This document shows positions 21,845 to 33,390 of a DNA stretch of 64,000 bases, piece by piece (within the stretch, counting starts at the first letter, position 1; each line of letters begins with the position of its first letter). A program made the translations under genes and the position numbers. The DNA is from Loripinus fragilis (Eukaryota; Mollusca; Bivalvia; Lucinida; Lucinidae). The notes under the pieces were generated by a model. The model was not told where the DNA came from, did not search any database, and saw only the letters and a program-made list of their open reading frames with translations. Location of the stretch: the NCBI GenBank assembly GCA_964019695.1, contig OZ026531.1, forward strand, positions 5,651,701 to 5,715,700. Direction: 5' to 3'.

Positions 21845-23130
21845 TATGGTCATGTCAGGAGTTTGTGACACTCTCCAATATCTTTTGGATAACACATTTA
21901 TTAAATGTGGTTGCAAGCTAAATATACAAATGGTATTCAAATAGTTACTAATTGTGTACCACTCGTTGCAGATTTGTTTTTGTTTGTTAGGACAGAGACT
22001 TCATGCTGAATCGTAACTACCTCGGCCAATTCCGCGAAATTCCGTAGAATAAGACCACGGATGTACGTCGAGGATCTATTTTGATAGCGCGGGTGATAAC
22101 GTAACGCTGACGTTATATACAACGAGATGCTGGCGTCACAGAAACCAAAGTGTGTTTGCAGCAAAACAAACGGCTTAAATGAGGTTTATATTTTTTTTCA
22201 ATTAAAATATAGCAATAGCGATATTTTATTGAAAAACTTTAACTTCATTTATTCTGCAGATTAAACTTTGCGGATAATCAGAATAATCAATTTTGATAAA
22301 GCTGAACCCACATGCTACAGATACGCCAGTTCCGGCTAACAAAATGGAGCTTGTTGGTACATAGTACAATGCGTAATGCCCCTTGCATACACCTGAGCCA
22401 TGATTTGATTCTTATCTCGAATTGTGGCGGACTTTCCCCAAGAATCAAACTAATGTTATTAATGCGTTCAACTCTACTTTAAGATATCTAGATGACTTAC
22501 TCAATATTGATAATCCTTGTTTTGAACAGATTGTAGGTCAGATATATCCAACTGAACTTCAGTTGAAAGGGCAAACTCGTCTGATACTGACGCTCCCTTT
22601 TTGGACTTGGACTTGTCCATAACATAGTTTCATAAACGCTATGATTTTAATTTTGATAAAGTTAATTTCCCATTTCTGGAGCTCCGCTTCGTATGGTGCA
22701 TATATTTTGCAGCTAATTTGTTTTGCAAGAGTATGTTTAAATGTAAAGCACTTCAACAACAGAAACCAATTTTTAAAGTTTCTGAGACAGGGCTTTCAAT
22801 ATCAAAAACTGCGTAAAGCATTTCTAAATTCTACGAAAGACACTCAGAGTTGTTCATTAAATACAATGTTAGCTTGATTTTTTTCTTCTGAAAACAGGCA
22901 TTTAAGGGCCAGTTTTTGATGGCAATTTGGTTTATAAATTCAAAGGAGTCAATGGAACGCCTTCTTTCCATGAGCCTAGAATGAATATTCACGAAGGAAA
23001 TGTTAATGAAACATAATCAACCATTATAAAAAAAAGTAGGATAAAGCATAGCCATTATGCGACAATCTGCATGGCTTGGTTATAAACCCAATCACGGTTT
23101 ATAGCTATGGTTCTCTATTGAACCAAGTCT
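21845..23130 (+). pseudogene. Penelope-type reverse transcriptase fossil split by an insertion
   Basis: The left piece (21845-22011) encodes a decayed LQYLLDN region and the stretch before the catalytic site. After an unrelated 414-bp block (22012-22425) the frame resumes as QTNVINAFNSTLRYLDDLLN, with the catalytic YLDD intact, then FEQIVGQIYPTELQL. Homology continues with shifts (IRFARVCLNVKHFNNRN-like, AFLNSTKDTQ) to AACCCAATCACGGTTTATAG near 23110. Stops and shifts make it non-functional. Confidence 0.65.
22012..22425. mobile_element. Insertion splitting the 21.8-kb reverse transcriptase fossil (unclassified)
   Basis: It has no counterpart in the other reverse transcriptase copies at this site. 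AT-rich centre, no ORF of note, no clear terminal repeats seen. Confidence 0.4.
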
Positions 23131-23762
23131 TTAAAATAGGGATGTTATTGATATAATACCATGATGTTTCTAAATATTAAATATTCAGACACTAAATATT
23201 TCGACAACCACCAAGCATAATGATGCGATCGGCACAATTTTAAGAAAAGTTCAATTGTGCTTTAACAAATATAATATAATAGTTAACAGCAAAGCCTCAT
23301 GAAAGGGGAGTTCAAATGGTCTGTAACTGTATAATTGGTTCATTCTGCTCTATTATTGACCAGCTTATACTTCATAAACTTCAATACCCACCGATTGTTT
23401 AATGATGTGTTTTATACTCTGACATTAAGTGAATCATATTTGGTAACCTAACTTTCTTGTCATCATTTTTAAAGTGACATGCTTAACTGGTGATGGTTGT
23501 AATTTCAATATACCTATATATTTTTTTATTTGACATAGTTTTGTGATTTTTGAGATTCTAGCCAGTTTCTACACATTGCAAATTCTCTCAACGTTTTCGC
23601 AGCAATTTGCCTATTTATTCCAACAACAAGTTACATGGTACAGTGACTTTGATTAGAACTATGGCGGGACGTTAAGTTGCATCGGTTGTCACAAGGTGTG
23701 TGTTATGGCTCACATATTTTTTTTACCCTGCCGATATGACCTTATCTATTGGTGGACCGACC
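23131..23762. other. No gene seen
   Basis: AT-rich sequence downstream of the GPCR gene; nothing identifiable. Confidence 0.5.
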
Positions 23763-23829
23763 AAACACACACACCAATGCGCGCGTGCACCCACCCACAC
23801 ACACACGCACACACACGCACACACACACA
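23763..23829. repeat. CA-rich microsatellite
   Basis: Runs of CA broken by CACG and CACC units lie immediately downstream of the GPCR poly(A) signal. Confidence 0.85.
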
Positions 23830-23832
23830 TTC

Positions 23833-23838
23833 TTTATT
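23833..23838 (-). terminator. Poly(A) signal of the GPCR gene
   Basis: The plus strand reads TTTATT, that is AATAAA on the minus strand, about 50 bases past the stop codon. A CA/CACG microsatellite lies just beyond (about 23763-23829), so the 3' UTR is probably very short. Confidence 0.5.
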
Positions 23839-23889
23839 GTGTACCCTATGCTTATGAATACGTTTTTGCTTTTAATTCTACCGAATGCT

Positions 23890-25071
23890 TTACATTGGTA
23901 AAGCTTCAGTCACTTGTGTTGATGACGAAAACGATGACTCCTGTAATCCACTAATAGTTGAAATGTTAGCATTGGTCGCATCCCGCATTAAATCTGCTTT
24001 TCTCTTATAGTTAAGACATCGGCATTTCAGCATAAATATGACATGCTTGCGAAACGTCACATTTGAAATGACGTATAAAAAGAAATTAATGACGTAATTG
24101 AGCTGTTCCATGATCTGCGCAATTTCAAGGAACATTAATATTCTAGGGTCTTTTGTGGCCAAAAGATTCTCGCCCATGAAGAATGCAACTGCAAATGTCA
24201 TAGATATCACTGTTACTAATATCAGGTAGGCAATAGTTACACTCAAAAGCATGACTGTCACGTGAAGAGTTTCGTCATTTCCGGCGTTCTGCATCAGTTC
24301 CTGTCTCTTCTTCTGCTGTCTAACTAGCTTCCAAACAGTTAAAGGAGTAACTGTGATCAATATGGCGGTCGGAATAAGGCTGTATATTGTCGTACTTGTG
24401 GCGACAAATGCAGTTTGGAGTTTCTCTGTCTCTGGTGTTTTATAGAAAGGTAAACACACACCATCGATTATGTTGGTATTTCCGGTACGTGCAGCCTCAA
24501 ACGTAAATATAGCAGCCGTGGCTACTGTTGTCGATATCAGGGCAACTCTTTTGTTTGATAATATTTTAGCTTTCAGTGGGAACCATACGACCAAAAAACG
24601 TTCTATACCAACCAGCACGACGTACCAAGAAGATGAAATTTTTGTTCCACGGTACACAAGGAAATACATTCTGCAACCTGTCACACTGAGCGTCCTTATG
24701 TCTCCACCGAAGAGTTCTATAAATGCGCCTTTGATAAAGGGAAATGTAAGGAGGAAAGCCAGGTCGGAAAGAGCCAGGGCCGTTAGATATACACCAGTTG
24801 ATGAATGTTGGAAACGCTTGCTTCTCATAACAATAATAGTAAACGTGTTTCCAAAGCAACCCATTACGACAAGCAACGGAACTAAGATATATGACGTCAC
24901 TGTTGTCCAGGAGACAGAGGCGGGTCCACCAGGGACAGGTGTCGCTGAAGTGCTGTTAGTAGTGATGACGTCACTCTGGTTCAGAAACTCCCCGGTAATA
25001 ACCATCATTTTATTTGTTGTTAGATTTAGGAAGTCTTCTGTTGTGACTGATATATTGCTTGGTGGAGTCAT
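23890..25071 (-). CDS. Class A (rhodopsin-like) G-protein-coupled receptor, probably a neuropeptide-type receptor
   Basis: Complete 393-residue frame from ATG at 25071 to a stop ending at 23890. The N terminus has four N-glycosylation sequons (N6, N16, N31, N39). Seven hydrophobic segments follow, with class A landmarks: G74-N75 in TM1; LSDLAF with D103 in TM2; C133 at the start of TM3, pairing in principle with C206 in the second extracellular loop; and E157-R158-F159 replacing DRY. TM7 carries N329-FFL-Y333, an NPxxY site without the proline. TM6 lacks the CWxP motif. C350 and C352 after TM7 may be palmitoylated. These departures fit the divergent lophotrochozoan peptide-receptor-like expansions, but ligand and subtype cannot be assigned. 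The coding part is one exon; a splice acceptor lies just upstream in the 5' UTR. No frameshift or internal stop is present, so the gene looks functional. Confidence 0.9.
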   Translation of the reverse strand: MTPPSNISVTTEDFLNLTTNKMMVITGEFLNQSDVITTNSTSATPVPGGPASVSWTTVTSYILVPLLVVMGCFGNTFTIIVMRSKRFQHSSTGVYLTALALSDLAFLLTFPFIKGAFIELFGGDIRTLSVTGCRMYFLVYRGTKISSSWYVVLVGIERFLVVWFPLKAKILSNKRVALISTTVATAAIFTFEAARTGNTNIIDGVCLPFYKTPETEKLQTAFVATSTTIYSLIPTAILITVTPLTVWKLVRQQKKRQELMQNAGNDETLHVTVMLLSVTIAYLILVTVISMTFAVAFFMGENLLATKDPRILMFLEIAQIMEQLNYVINFFLYVISNVTFRKHVIFMLKCRCLNYKRKADLMRDATNANISTISGLQESSFSSSTQVTEALPM

Positions 25072-25090
25072 TTCAAAGATTTGTTTTCAG

Positions 25091-25110
25091 TCTGGAAATT
25101 AAAAAAAAAA
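25091..25110 (-). promoter_or_regulatory. Splice acceptor in the 5' UTR of the GPCR gene
   Basis: On the minus strand a run of T followed by AATTTCCAG ends at 25092, 20 bases before the ATG at 25071. This is a good 3' splice site. It implies that the coding sequence sits in one exon and that a non-coding first exon and the promoter lie at higher coordinates. The donor was not located. Confidence 0.6.
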
Positions 25111-25303
25111 TATGTTAGAATTTTCAATGTTGAATGCTTAATAAAATTATATTGCATTGTATTTTGATTGGCTGAGAGCATTCCAAGTCCAAGGTAATAC
25201 TCGGCAGGGTTACACTGCAATATTACCCTGGCAAGTAATTTTGAACCTTTGAACTCTAATATCTCAGCAGTATCTCATCCTTGAATATTATATTATAGAA
25301 CTT

Positions 25304-25841
25304 TTGGGTCACTGTAAAGGCGGTAACTTCAATATTCATATCTTGGTGTTGTTCGGCTTTTTCATCTGCTCAAAAAGGGAAATCAGGTCCCATCTTTTTA
25401 GTAAAGCATTAATAAGTTGTTTAAACCGCGCAAACGTGCGTGCATTTAATGAAAATCCTGACAGTATATACAATGAACTCACATTTTTAACCCTTAAAGC
25501 GCACACCACAAAACAGTTTTATGCGTTTGTCGTCTGCTAAAATATGTGAAGCCTCTTCGACAGTGTAGTTCCAGATCAGTGTAGGAGTAGCCTGGGCTGG
25601 GTCCACACTGTTTGCCTCTATACTTTTGTAAACTAATAAATAGACATTTTTGGATGTAGTTATTTTGCTGGCGTTTTAAGGGTGAAATCATATGTTTTGT
25701 GTCTTTACTGAAGTTTTGTGGTGCAATATGATACAATTGCTTTCGAATGAAGCCACGCCTCATTTTCAGCTTTTACCTATGTCTAAGGTAGATCAGCCCT
25801 TTATTACGCATTCATGAGGTGCCGCCTTTACATTGACCCAA
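25304..25841 (+). mobile_element. MITE related to 8609-9165
   Basis: Ends TTGGGTCACTGTAAAGGCGG and its complement with one mismatch. It holds the AACCCTTAAAGCGC hairpin at 25489-25684 in the same relative place. Confidence 0.7.
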
Positions 25842-25884
25842 TAGCCTTATAATACTTGGAACCAATTTAAAGCTTAGACATGTT

Positions 25885-26312
25885 TGAATGTGATTAGATT
25901 GTTTCTCTTTGATGATGCATTGCAGAAGTTAGGAAGCCTTCATGTGAGCTAAACAATGTTGTGCTTTAACAACTACAACATCCAGGGCGAAGGTATGATA
26001 CCAGTAAAATGCATTAGAACTCCCAGTGGCTAAGGCTGCTGTCCGTTCTAAGCCGATGGTTCTGTTGATGTTGATTCATTGTTTATTATTGGTGGGCAAT
26101 AGATTTGGTCCTTGTTTTCTTATTCAGTGCTTTATGTCCTTCTAGTTTTGCAATCATCTTGAAGGGGAAGAGAGAGCTTGTTGCTTTACTTTAAGTTTCT
26201 CCCTGGTGTCTTGTAACTTAGTGTTCTGTGGCTCTTCCTCACGGTACCGTGGGTTGGTCTGCTGTGTATGATTGTGGTATTTCCTGATCATAGTCACTTG
26301 CTTTTTATATCT
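25885..26312 (+). repeat. Tail B copy
   Basis: From TTAGATTGTTTCTCTTTGAT through GGCTGCTGTCCGTTCTAAG to TGTGGTATTTCCTGATCATA. Confidence 0.7.
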
Positions 26313-26574
26313 CTATATATATAATTTGTATAGTCATGAATATCAATGGAAACAATAGAATTTGAACGAGAGAAAACAAATGCAGAGACCTTGAGGGGGT
26401 AATGTACCTATGAATATAACCTGTTTCTCAGCTGCATCTTGTCCTATACAACAAAACACCGTACCAAAATGATGCTTCGGTACTACACTCTCAAATGATT
26501 GACAGATACGCAAGTTATCTAATCAGCATATGTATTAATATTAATGAATACATTAGAAATAAGAGCAACAAACG

Positions 26575-26795
26575 TAGAAAAATGGAAGATTCGTTGTTGA
26601 TTGTTACTCCCATTATGGGATACTGTAATTGTTCTAGGTTTTATAGTGCGTTAGTTTATGTCCATTCTAGTTTTGCAATCATCTTGATGGGGAAGAGCTG
26701 TCTTCCTAGTGTCTCGTGATTGTTGTGTGGCTCTTCCTTGTGGTGCCATGGGTTTGTATGCAGTTTGTGACACCGATTCAATTAAATGCATCACC
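26575..26795 (+). repeat. Tail B fragment
   Basis: From GTTACTCCCATTATGGGATA to GGTTTGTATGCAGTTTGTGA; the terminus is missing. Confidence 0.65.
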
Positions 26796-26834
26796 TGACC
26801 TATAGGACGCCATATGGAAAAGTGACCAAAACAC

Positions 26835-26971
26835 AAGAAAACATCACATAAATGAGAGCCAAGATAGCCAAGAGGTCAGCCCTTTCCTCCCAGCGGGTGA
26901 CCAAAAGGCTGCAAGGAACAGACAAGACAGCATTACAGACAAACACGAAACACAAGTAATAAAAAGGATCC
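26835..26971 (-). repeat. Tail A fragment, inverted
   Basis: Reverse complement of the CACCTGCTGGGAAAGGGCTG region; it ends against a MITE piece at 26972. Confidence 0.55.
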
Positions 26972-27528
26972 AAGGCTCAGATCAGACTGTGCGTATGTGC
27001 AGGCTGGTCTAAGCCTGAAGATCGCATACCATATTGTGGGAAATCTCATGTCGCGGCTCATTTATAAGCAAAAATCTGCATTTTTTCGGTAGGCCGAATG
27101 TCGGCTTTAATGTGACTCAGTATTTACATCACGAAGTAGATATAACAATGGAAACGACTTACGTAAGGGTCTACTCGAGGGTCTACTAAACACTAACCAA
27201 GAAATCCCTGATATTGAAAGATGAAATGACAAGTAATAGACGCTGACCAATCCGTAATAGAAAGTAATTAATAATTTTACTCCGAAATTATGCGTGCACA
27301 ATCGATACAGATTGATTTTGATTTAAGTCACATTAAAATTATAATTGCATCTGCAAAATATGAATCGATTGTTCTGGCAATGATCTTATTGAGTTGGTGA
27401 TGTTCACTTAAGTCCATGTCAGGGCGCTTCCTGGTTGAACATCGTATCTTTGAGGAACCGTATTTCGTTTTGATGTTTTTTGATATTTTATTACGGGTAC
27501 CAAATCTTTCACTTGGAGGCATTAAAGT

Positions 27529-27671
27529 CCAGCAAAACAGCTTTGTATCAACGTTGATGCGACGTCAACGTCGATGTGACGTCATGATGTCGCATCGACG
27601 TTGACTTTGCATCAACGTATCTTATTACGTATGTTATTACGACGTTGTTTGGATGTCATGTGTCTGCTGGG
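27529..27671. mobile_element. Small MITE made of CAACGT/GACGTC repeats
   Basis: Ends CCAGCAAAACAG and TGTCTGCTGGG. The interior is inverted copies of ATCAACGTTGATGCGACG and CGACGTTGACTTTGCATCAACG. Confidence 0.6.
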
Positions 27672-28399
27672 TCATGATACTGAAGTAAATATTGAAATAA
27701 TATACATCTGCCTGATCCCACGGAACGCAATTTTCTTACGTTTTTAACTCGCCAAACTATGGCAAGTCAGTGAATTAACAGCTCAAGCGGCGTTGAATTA
27801 TACTATCAATCAACTGACAGTAATATGCACCACCCACGTCGATTTTTTGCTGTTTAGTATTTAGATTGAAAGCAATGTTCAGTGATTTCTGAAACAGGTT
27901 CCGTACGAAAGCGGGTTCTAATACTTTTAACACAGGTATGCAAAACGGCACCGGTTTGCATGCATGTGTCTCGATAATGTTATAATATGTTATTATGCAA
28001 AATATGATTAAAATGGAGCATTCTGCAATACTGTCGACCTTCATTAAGTTACCAGTTGTCATTAAGACCTTTGTCTTGTCTATTTTTGAGTGGGCGTTTT
28101 TACAGGTTTTACTGTTCAGTAGAATCTCGTAAATATGAAGCCCTCGGGACTAGAAACTATATTTCGATCTATCAGTAGTTCGAATTGAAGGGAGGTAGGC
28201 ATAGAAATATATAATCATAAAGATTATGATTAGTGTGTTTTTTTTCTTTCAACATATTAAGTTTTAAAGATAGTTATTAAAAGAAATCATGAATAGGTCC
28301 TATTCTCTGAATCCAGTATGTCCCAAATTTGTTCCATTTAAGTGAGTATTTCGAAAAATCGAAGTTTCGAGGTTAAACTGAGAAACTAGAAAGCGCATT
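27672..28399. other. No gene seen
   Basis: No motif, repeat or splice-flanked frame recognised. Confidence 0.45.
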
Positions 28400-28879
28400 T
28401 GATGGGGCACCATCGCAAAGCCCCACGCCCTTACAGAAATTTAATGATATTTGACCTTTTTGCCCCACCCAAGGTCACCAGTTTGAGCATAGGGTAAAAA
28501 TTTTTGCTTGTATCCTGTTCTACTTACGATCCCCTTCAATTTGATATGGAACATGATCATATTCGGAAAAAAAGATTTTTGACCCTAAGCTACCCAAATC
28601 CCACCTCTTGGCCATGACTCAGGCGTCAGAATCAAAATTCCGTTTGGTATGTTTTATACCTTTTATTTGTGAGAACACACACACAGTTCGGTATAACAAT
28701 CTTGAACTTGACTTATAATTGAAATTCAATGATATTTGACCTTTTGACCCCTCCTCAGGACCACAGGGAGGGGGAGAGGGGCAAAAATATTCTGTTGCAT
28801 GCCCCATTCACGTGAGGAACTCATACACCAAATATTGTTCAATTTTGTCTAATGTTTTAGGAGGAGATGTCATACTGGA

Positions 28880-30191
28880 TAGACGAACGGACGGACGGAC
28901 AGACGGAGGCGATTACAATATCCAGGAGCAACTTGAAAACAAAAACACACACTTAAAATGAGAGCAAAACCTGAACAATGAAAAAAAAACCAACCAGGGT
29001 AATGTGGTGGAAGGATAAGTTGAGAGAGGCTAGAACTTTGGGGATAGTATAAGACTACATCATGAGCGTGGGGGTGGGATAGAAAAATCCGTCCTGAGGA
29101 TCACCGTTTGGCATCACAAGGCTTGAATTGTATTGTTGCTTTACGTCCCAAGTCAATAGCTAAGGTCATGGCGAGACAACCACACTTTTTCCTGGGCAAG
29201 CTTGAACAAGCGGTTAACCAGTACTTCTTGCACATACTTTCGCTTGTAACTAACAACAACCCTTCTTGAATGATTCAGCGGAAGGGAGAAGAATGACCGT
29301 AGAAGTTATTTCATGATCAATCTCCACAAAATGATGAGACCTGGCCGGGATCGAACTCACCACCCCTATAGCGAAGGACTGATTTTTCTATCCCATCCTC
29401 ACACGAATACTGGATTCTTTTTCTTGCTCACCACTCTAAGTACCTCATTTTATATTAGAAAAACATGAAAAAGACTTCCAGAAAATCCTGAATACGCATA
29501 GATGCGTTATGGTGATCTCTTTTTAACATTACAATGACGTCACCGCTTGACGTGCAACCAGTGTGCAGCTGTTCGTTCTTATCTTTCCCACGAGCTGGTG
29601 TGGGTATGATAAAGAGATAAAAATAATCCATCATTGGTGTTCAGTGGGGACAGGCAAATCCCAAATCGAGATCCCACTTAAACAATTCAACTTTTAGTTT
29701 TCAAAGAAATACAGTCATGCGCCAAAAATGTCGCGTGTAGGTCATCTCGCATTAGCAACCAGCCTCGTGTGGCTTATCTTGTATTAGTTACACTTATGTA
29801 ACATGGGTAGCGATGTGGGACAGATTTTTTCTAACAGCGAGCTAACATATGGATCACTCGATCTTGTATGCATTGGTATGTGAGAAAAATAGAAATCATC
29901 ATTGGTGTTCAGTGGGGACAGAAAAATCCCAACCCGAGGGCCCACCGTTCCAGTGGGAACCGAGGCTTGCCGAGTTTCCCACTAAACGGTGGACCCGAGG
30001 TTTGGGGGTTTTCTGGAACCCCTGAACACCAATGATCGATTCTTTTTCTCATATACCAATTTTAGCGACCATTCGATACAGTACAGTATAATATCTGTTG
30101 GTGACGTCACTGAGGTCGATGTTTACAGTCAATGACGCGCGCTGTACAAATTGAAACAGCGAATAAACAGCGCATTAAACAATGAACAAAT
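28880..30191 (-). repeat. Left half of a nested repeat cluster
   Basis: Contains, in inverted order relative to 41400-42600: a GGGATAGAAAAATC hairpin split by a SINE (29060-29400); a spacer with TGACGTCACC; half of a hairpin (29641-29692); a partial outer repeat (29690-29890); a full hairpin (29895-30045) with GGTGTTCAGTGGGGAC arms; and the left end of the outer repeat, which stops at the inner element. Confidence 0.65.
29128..29375 (-). repeat. tRNA-related SINE, second copy, inside a palindromic repeat
   Basis: Reverse complement of the SINE at 19850-20205 without the 72-bp insert. It splits a hairpin repeat whose unsplit copy is at about 42458-42600. Confidence 0.65.
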
Positions 30192-30334
30192 TAGTCCGGT
30201 AGAAAACCAGAATGACCTGGAACTTGATTTTAAAGTTTTTTTCTTTGTTGATTCTTGTTATTGAGGCATTGTACTTGATGAATCCAACTGATGCCACTCT
30301 GGCATCATTGAGCATTTTGCAATATTCAAGATGT

Positions 30335-30960
30335 CGTCCAAGATGGCCGTCAGTTAGGCTCCTAAGACCTATATGACCAACATACTCGATCAAAAGCATT
30401 TTATTTTTGACTTTTCATGGATGTTTCAGAGGCTAAATGTTACAACCAATTACAATGGAACATTATTTTGATTCAGACGCTTGAAATATTAAAGATGGCG
30501 TCCAAGATGGCGGTCAGTTAGGCTTCTAAGACCTGTATGACTGACATACTCGATAGAAATACTTTAATTTTGACTTTTAATGGATTTTAGAGGCTAAGTG
30601 AAGCAAACGATCAAATAAGAACATGGTTTTGATTCAGAAGTTTGAAATTTAAAGATGGCATCGAAGATGGCCGTCAGTTAGGTTCCTTAGACCTATCTAT
30701 CTCAATTTTGGCTTTTCATCGATGTTTAGAGGCCTATTAATACAAACATTAAAATGAAGCATTCACACGTTTGATTCACAAGGTTAAAATATTAAAGATG
30801 GTGTCCACGATGGCCGCCATTTAAAGCAAAGTTCAACCTGAAATCAAAATCGCAGTCAGTAACTATTTTCTGATAGTTTTCAGTTGTATTTGGAAAATTT
30901 GACTAGCATGCTATTGTTGTTTTTCAGCGTTGTAAAATGTTTAAGATGACGGCCAAGATG
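30335..30960 (+). repeat. Tandem repeat, five units of 145-165 bp
   Basis: Units start at AAGATG(G/T)CGTCCAAGATGG at about 30335, 30495, 30653, 30797 and 30943. Inverted units lie near 33398 and 33745. Confidence 0.75.
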
Positions 30961-31367
30961 GCAGCAATAACACGGTGGGGAATCACATGGTTTTTGCTAC
31001 GATACACTGCATGGAAAAAATAACAGACTCTTATTTTTTGTAATGGTATTGTTTTTGTCTTTGTTCTGGGATTCGTATCAATCAATCGAACATGCACTTT
31101 CCAAACCGCTTTTGGCCAGATCTGATGATACCATAATATCATATTATTCTCATAAAAATTCCTAATTTGGGAAAACATTTCTTCAAAAAATGAAGTGATA
31201 AATGACAGGGTATACTGAACGGACATCATCATTGAAAACTTTGTGACAAGTACAAACCTTTTTTGAATCAATATGCGGAAAAAGTCAGCTGGATGGATGG
31301 ATTAAATTACAAAAAAAGATACTTATGGAGTGTAGTGTATAAACACAAAAACAACCCTTGAGTAAGG

Positions 31368-33390
31368 TATCTGCATGCTGCAGATGTTTGTTACCATCTT
31401 GACTGCTGGTTGGTATGGGCCTGCTTGCCCAGTGCAATTGTAACAACTATTGCTACTTTTCTGGTCTGTTGCAAGTGCAACAGACAGCACAGATGGTTGG
31501 ATATTGCTATAACAAATATGAATGCTGGTCTGGAGCAAGTGTAAAAGACATGCATGCTAGTATGCACAAGTTTACAGATATGACTGTTGGTTAGATGCAA
31601 ATGTTAAAGACATGGGAATTTGCCAGATGTCATTGTTACAGACATGGATGATGGTCCGGTGCAAATGAAATATACATGGACTCTGATAAGATGAAACTGT
31701 AACAGACGTGCATGCTGATAGTATGCAATTTATAAAGACATGGCTTCTAGTCAGGTGCAACTGTAAAATGCATGCATGATGGTCTGGTGCAATTGTGCTT
31801 ACCAGCTTGTTAGTTGGGTACGAGCATAAAGACATAGCTGCGGGTCTGGGACAGGTGTAACATATATACCTGCTGGTTCAGCCACACAACTACATATATG
31901 CTTGTAAGTCAATTGCAACTGATTCAAACATATCTGTTGGTAGATGCAACTCTAACAGACAGGCATGCTGGTTGAGTTTAATTGTAACCGACATGCCAGG
32001 TGGTCGGATGCGACTGCAACAAACATGCATGTTGGTTCAAAGCAACATTTAAAACATGGGTACTGCAACATGCCTGCTAGTCTCATGTAGCTGTTACAGT
32101 CATAACTGTTGGTCCCAGTGCCACATAATCAAACATGTGTAATGGTAAATATGTCTGCTGACCCTGTGGGCAGCTGGGCGAGAAAAAGTAGAACAGACAT
32201 GCACACTGGCCCGATGTAACTTGAACAGACATGCCCGCTGATCCAGTGCAACAGTACCCAGCATTCATGTTAGTTGGGTTCAATTGTAACATACATTATT
32301 GCTGGTGTGATGTAACTTACATGCATGACTCCTGGCCCCCGAGTCTCACGAAATGGCATGTCTGCTGGTTCAGTACAACATTATTAAACACTTATGATAT
32401 TGAGGGAGTCGGATATGATGCGCTGATAGCATTACATGGTCGCTGTTCAGTGAAACTTCAACAGATATGCCTGCAGACTCGGAACTATTCAATTGAACAT
32501 ACCTCCTGATCAATTGGAAATCAAAGAGAAAAGCTACTTAACTGGTGCCCCTCCATCAGACATGCTAACTAACACTATGAAACTTTATCAGCCAAGACTG
32601 CTACATTGTCAATACAACATACATGCCGTGTAGAAAGTTGTAATGTCGCTGCAGCTGCAACAAATATGCCTGCTGGCCTAGTATTACTATCACAAACACC
32701 GCTGCTTATTCAAACATGCCTACTGGTTGAGTACTGCTGCAAAATGGATGCTTGCTGGACTGAGGCCACTCAATCAGCATGCCTGCTGACCTTTTGTCAC
32801 TCATTAATGCATGTCTGCTGGCGTTGTGCTTCTCTATCTGCTATACCTGCTGGTATGGTGTCTCACTTTCAGCCGTGCCTGCTGGTATAGTGTCTCATTA
32901 TCAGCCGTACCTGATGGTGTGGTGAATCATTATAGGTCATGCCTTTTGGTTTGGTTCATCACTATCAGCCATGCCTAGTTCATGCCTTCTGGAGTGGTGC
33001 CTCACTGTAGGTAATGTCTTCTGGTGTGGTGCCTCACTATAGGCCATGCCTATTGGCGTGGTACCTCACTAAAGGCCATGCCTGTTGGTCCGTTTTGCAC
33101 TTCAACCGACATTTTGACTAGTTTAGTGCAGATGTAATAAGGATGGCTGCAAGTCTGATGCTACTCTTACAGAGGTGCCATTACAGCAGACATGATTGCT
33201 GATCCTGTGCCACTCTCAGATATGCCTGCTTGTACAGTGAAACTCTACCAGACATGCATGCTGAGTTCATTTATTCATATACACGGGTTTGTAAAGTGCT
33301 TCTCCATCAGGCGAGAAAAATGGTAGGTTACAAATCCACCAGGCATGTCTACAGGTTTGGTGCGGCTCCAACGGGTTTGTAAAACGTATC
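31368..33390 (+). repeat. 32-bp satellite, about 60 degenerate units
   Basis: Unit consensus ACATGCATGCTGGTCTGGTG followed by CAACTGTAACAG. Consecutive units keep 32 bases with rare slips. From about 32850 a second subfamily takes over (GCCTGCTGGTATGGTGTCTC then ACTTTCAGCCGT), still 32 bases. 32 is not a multiple of three and no credible protein is encoded. Confidence 0.85.

Noticed and set aside
24470..25102. 210-codon plus-strand frame
   Set aside because: Antisense shadow of the GPCR; no motif of its own.
30924..31271. 115-codon minus-strand frame in the satellite element
   Set aside because: No recognisable motif; not supported as a transposase.
32606..32890. 94-codon frame in the satellite
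   Set aside because: The unit is 32 bp, so each repeat changes frame; the frame is accidental.
31368..33390. CRISPR-like array
   Set aside because: Units are contiguous and degenerate with no unique spacers, in a eukaryotic repeat element.
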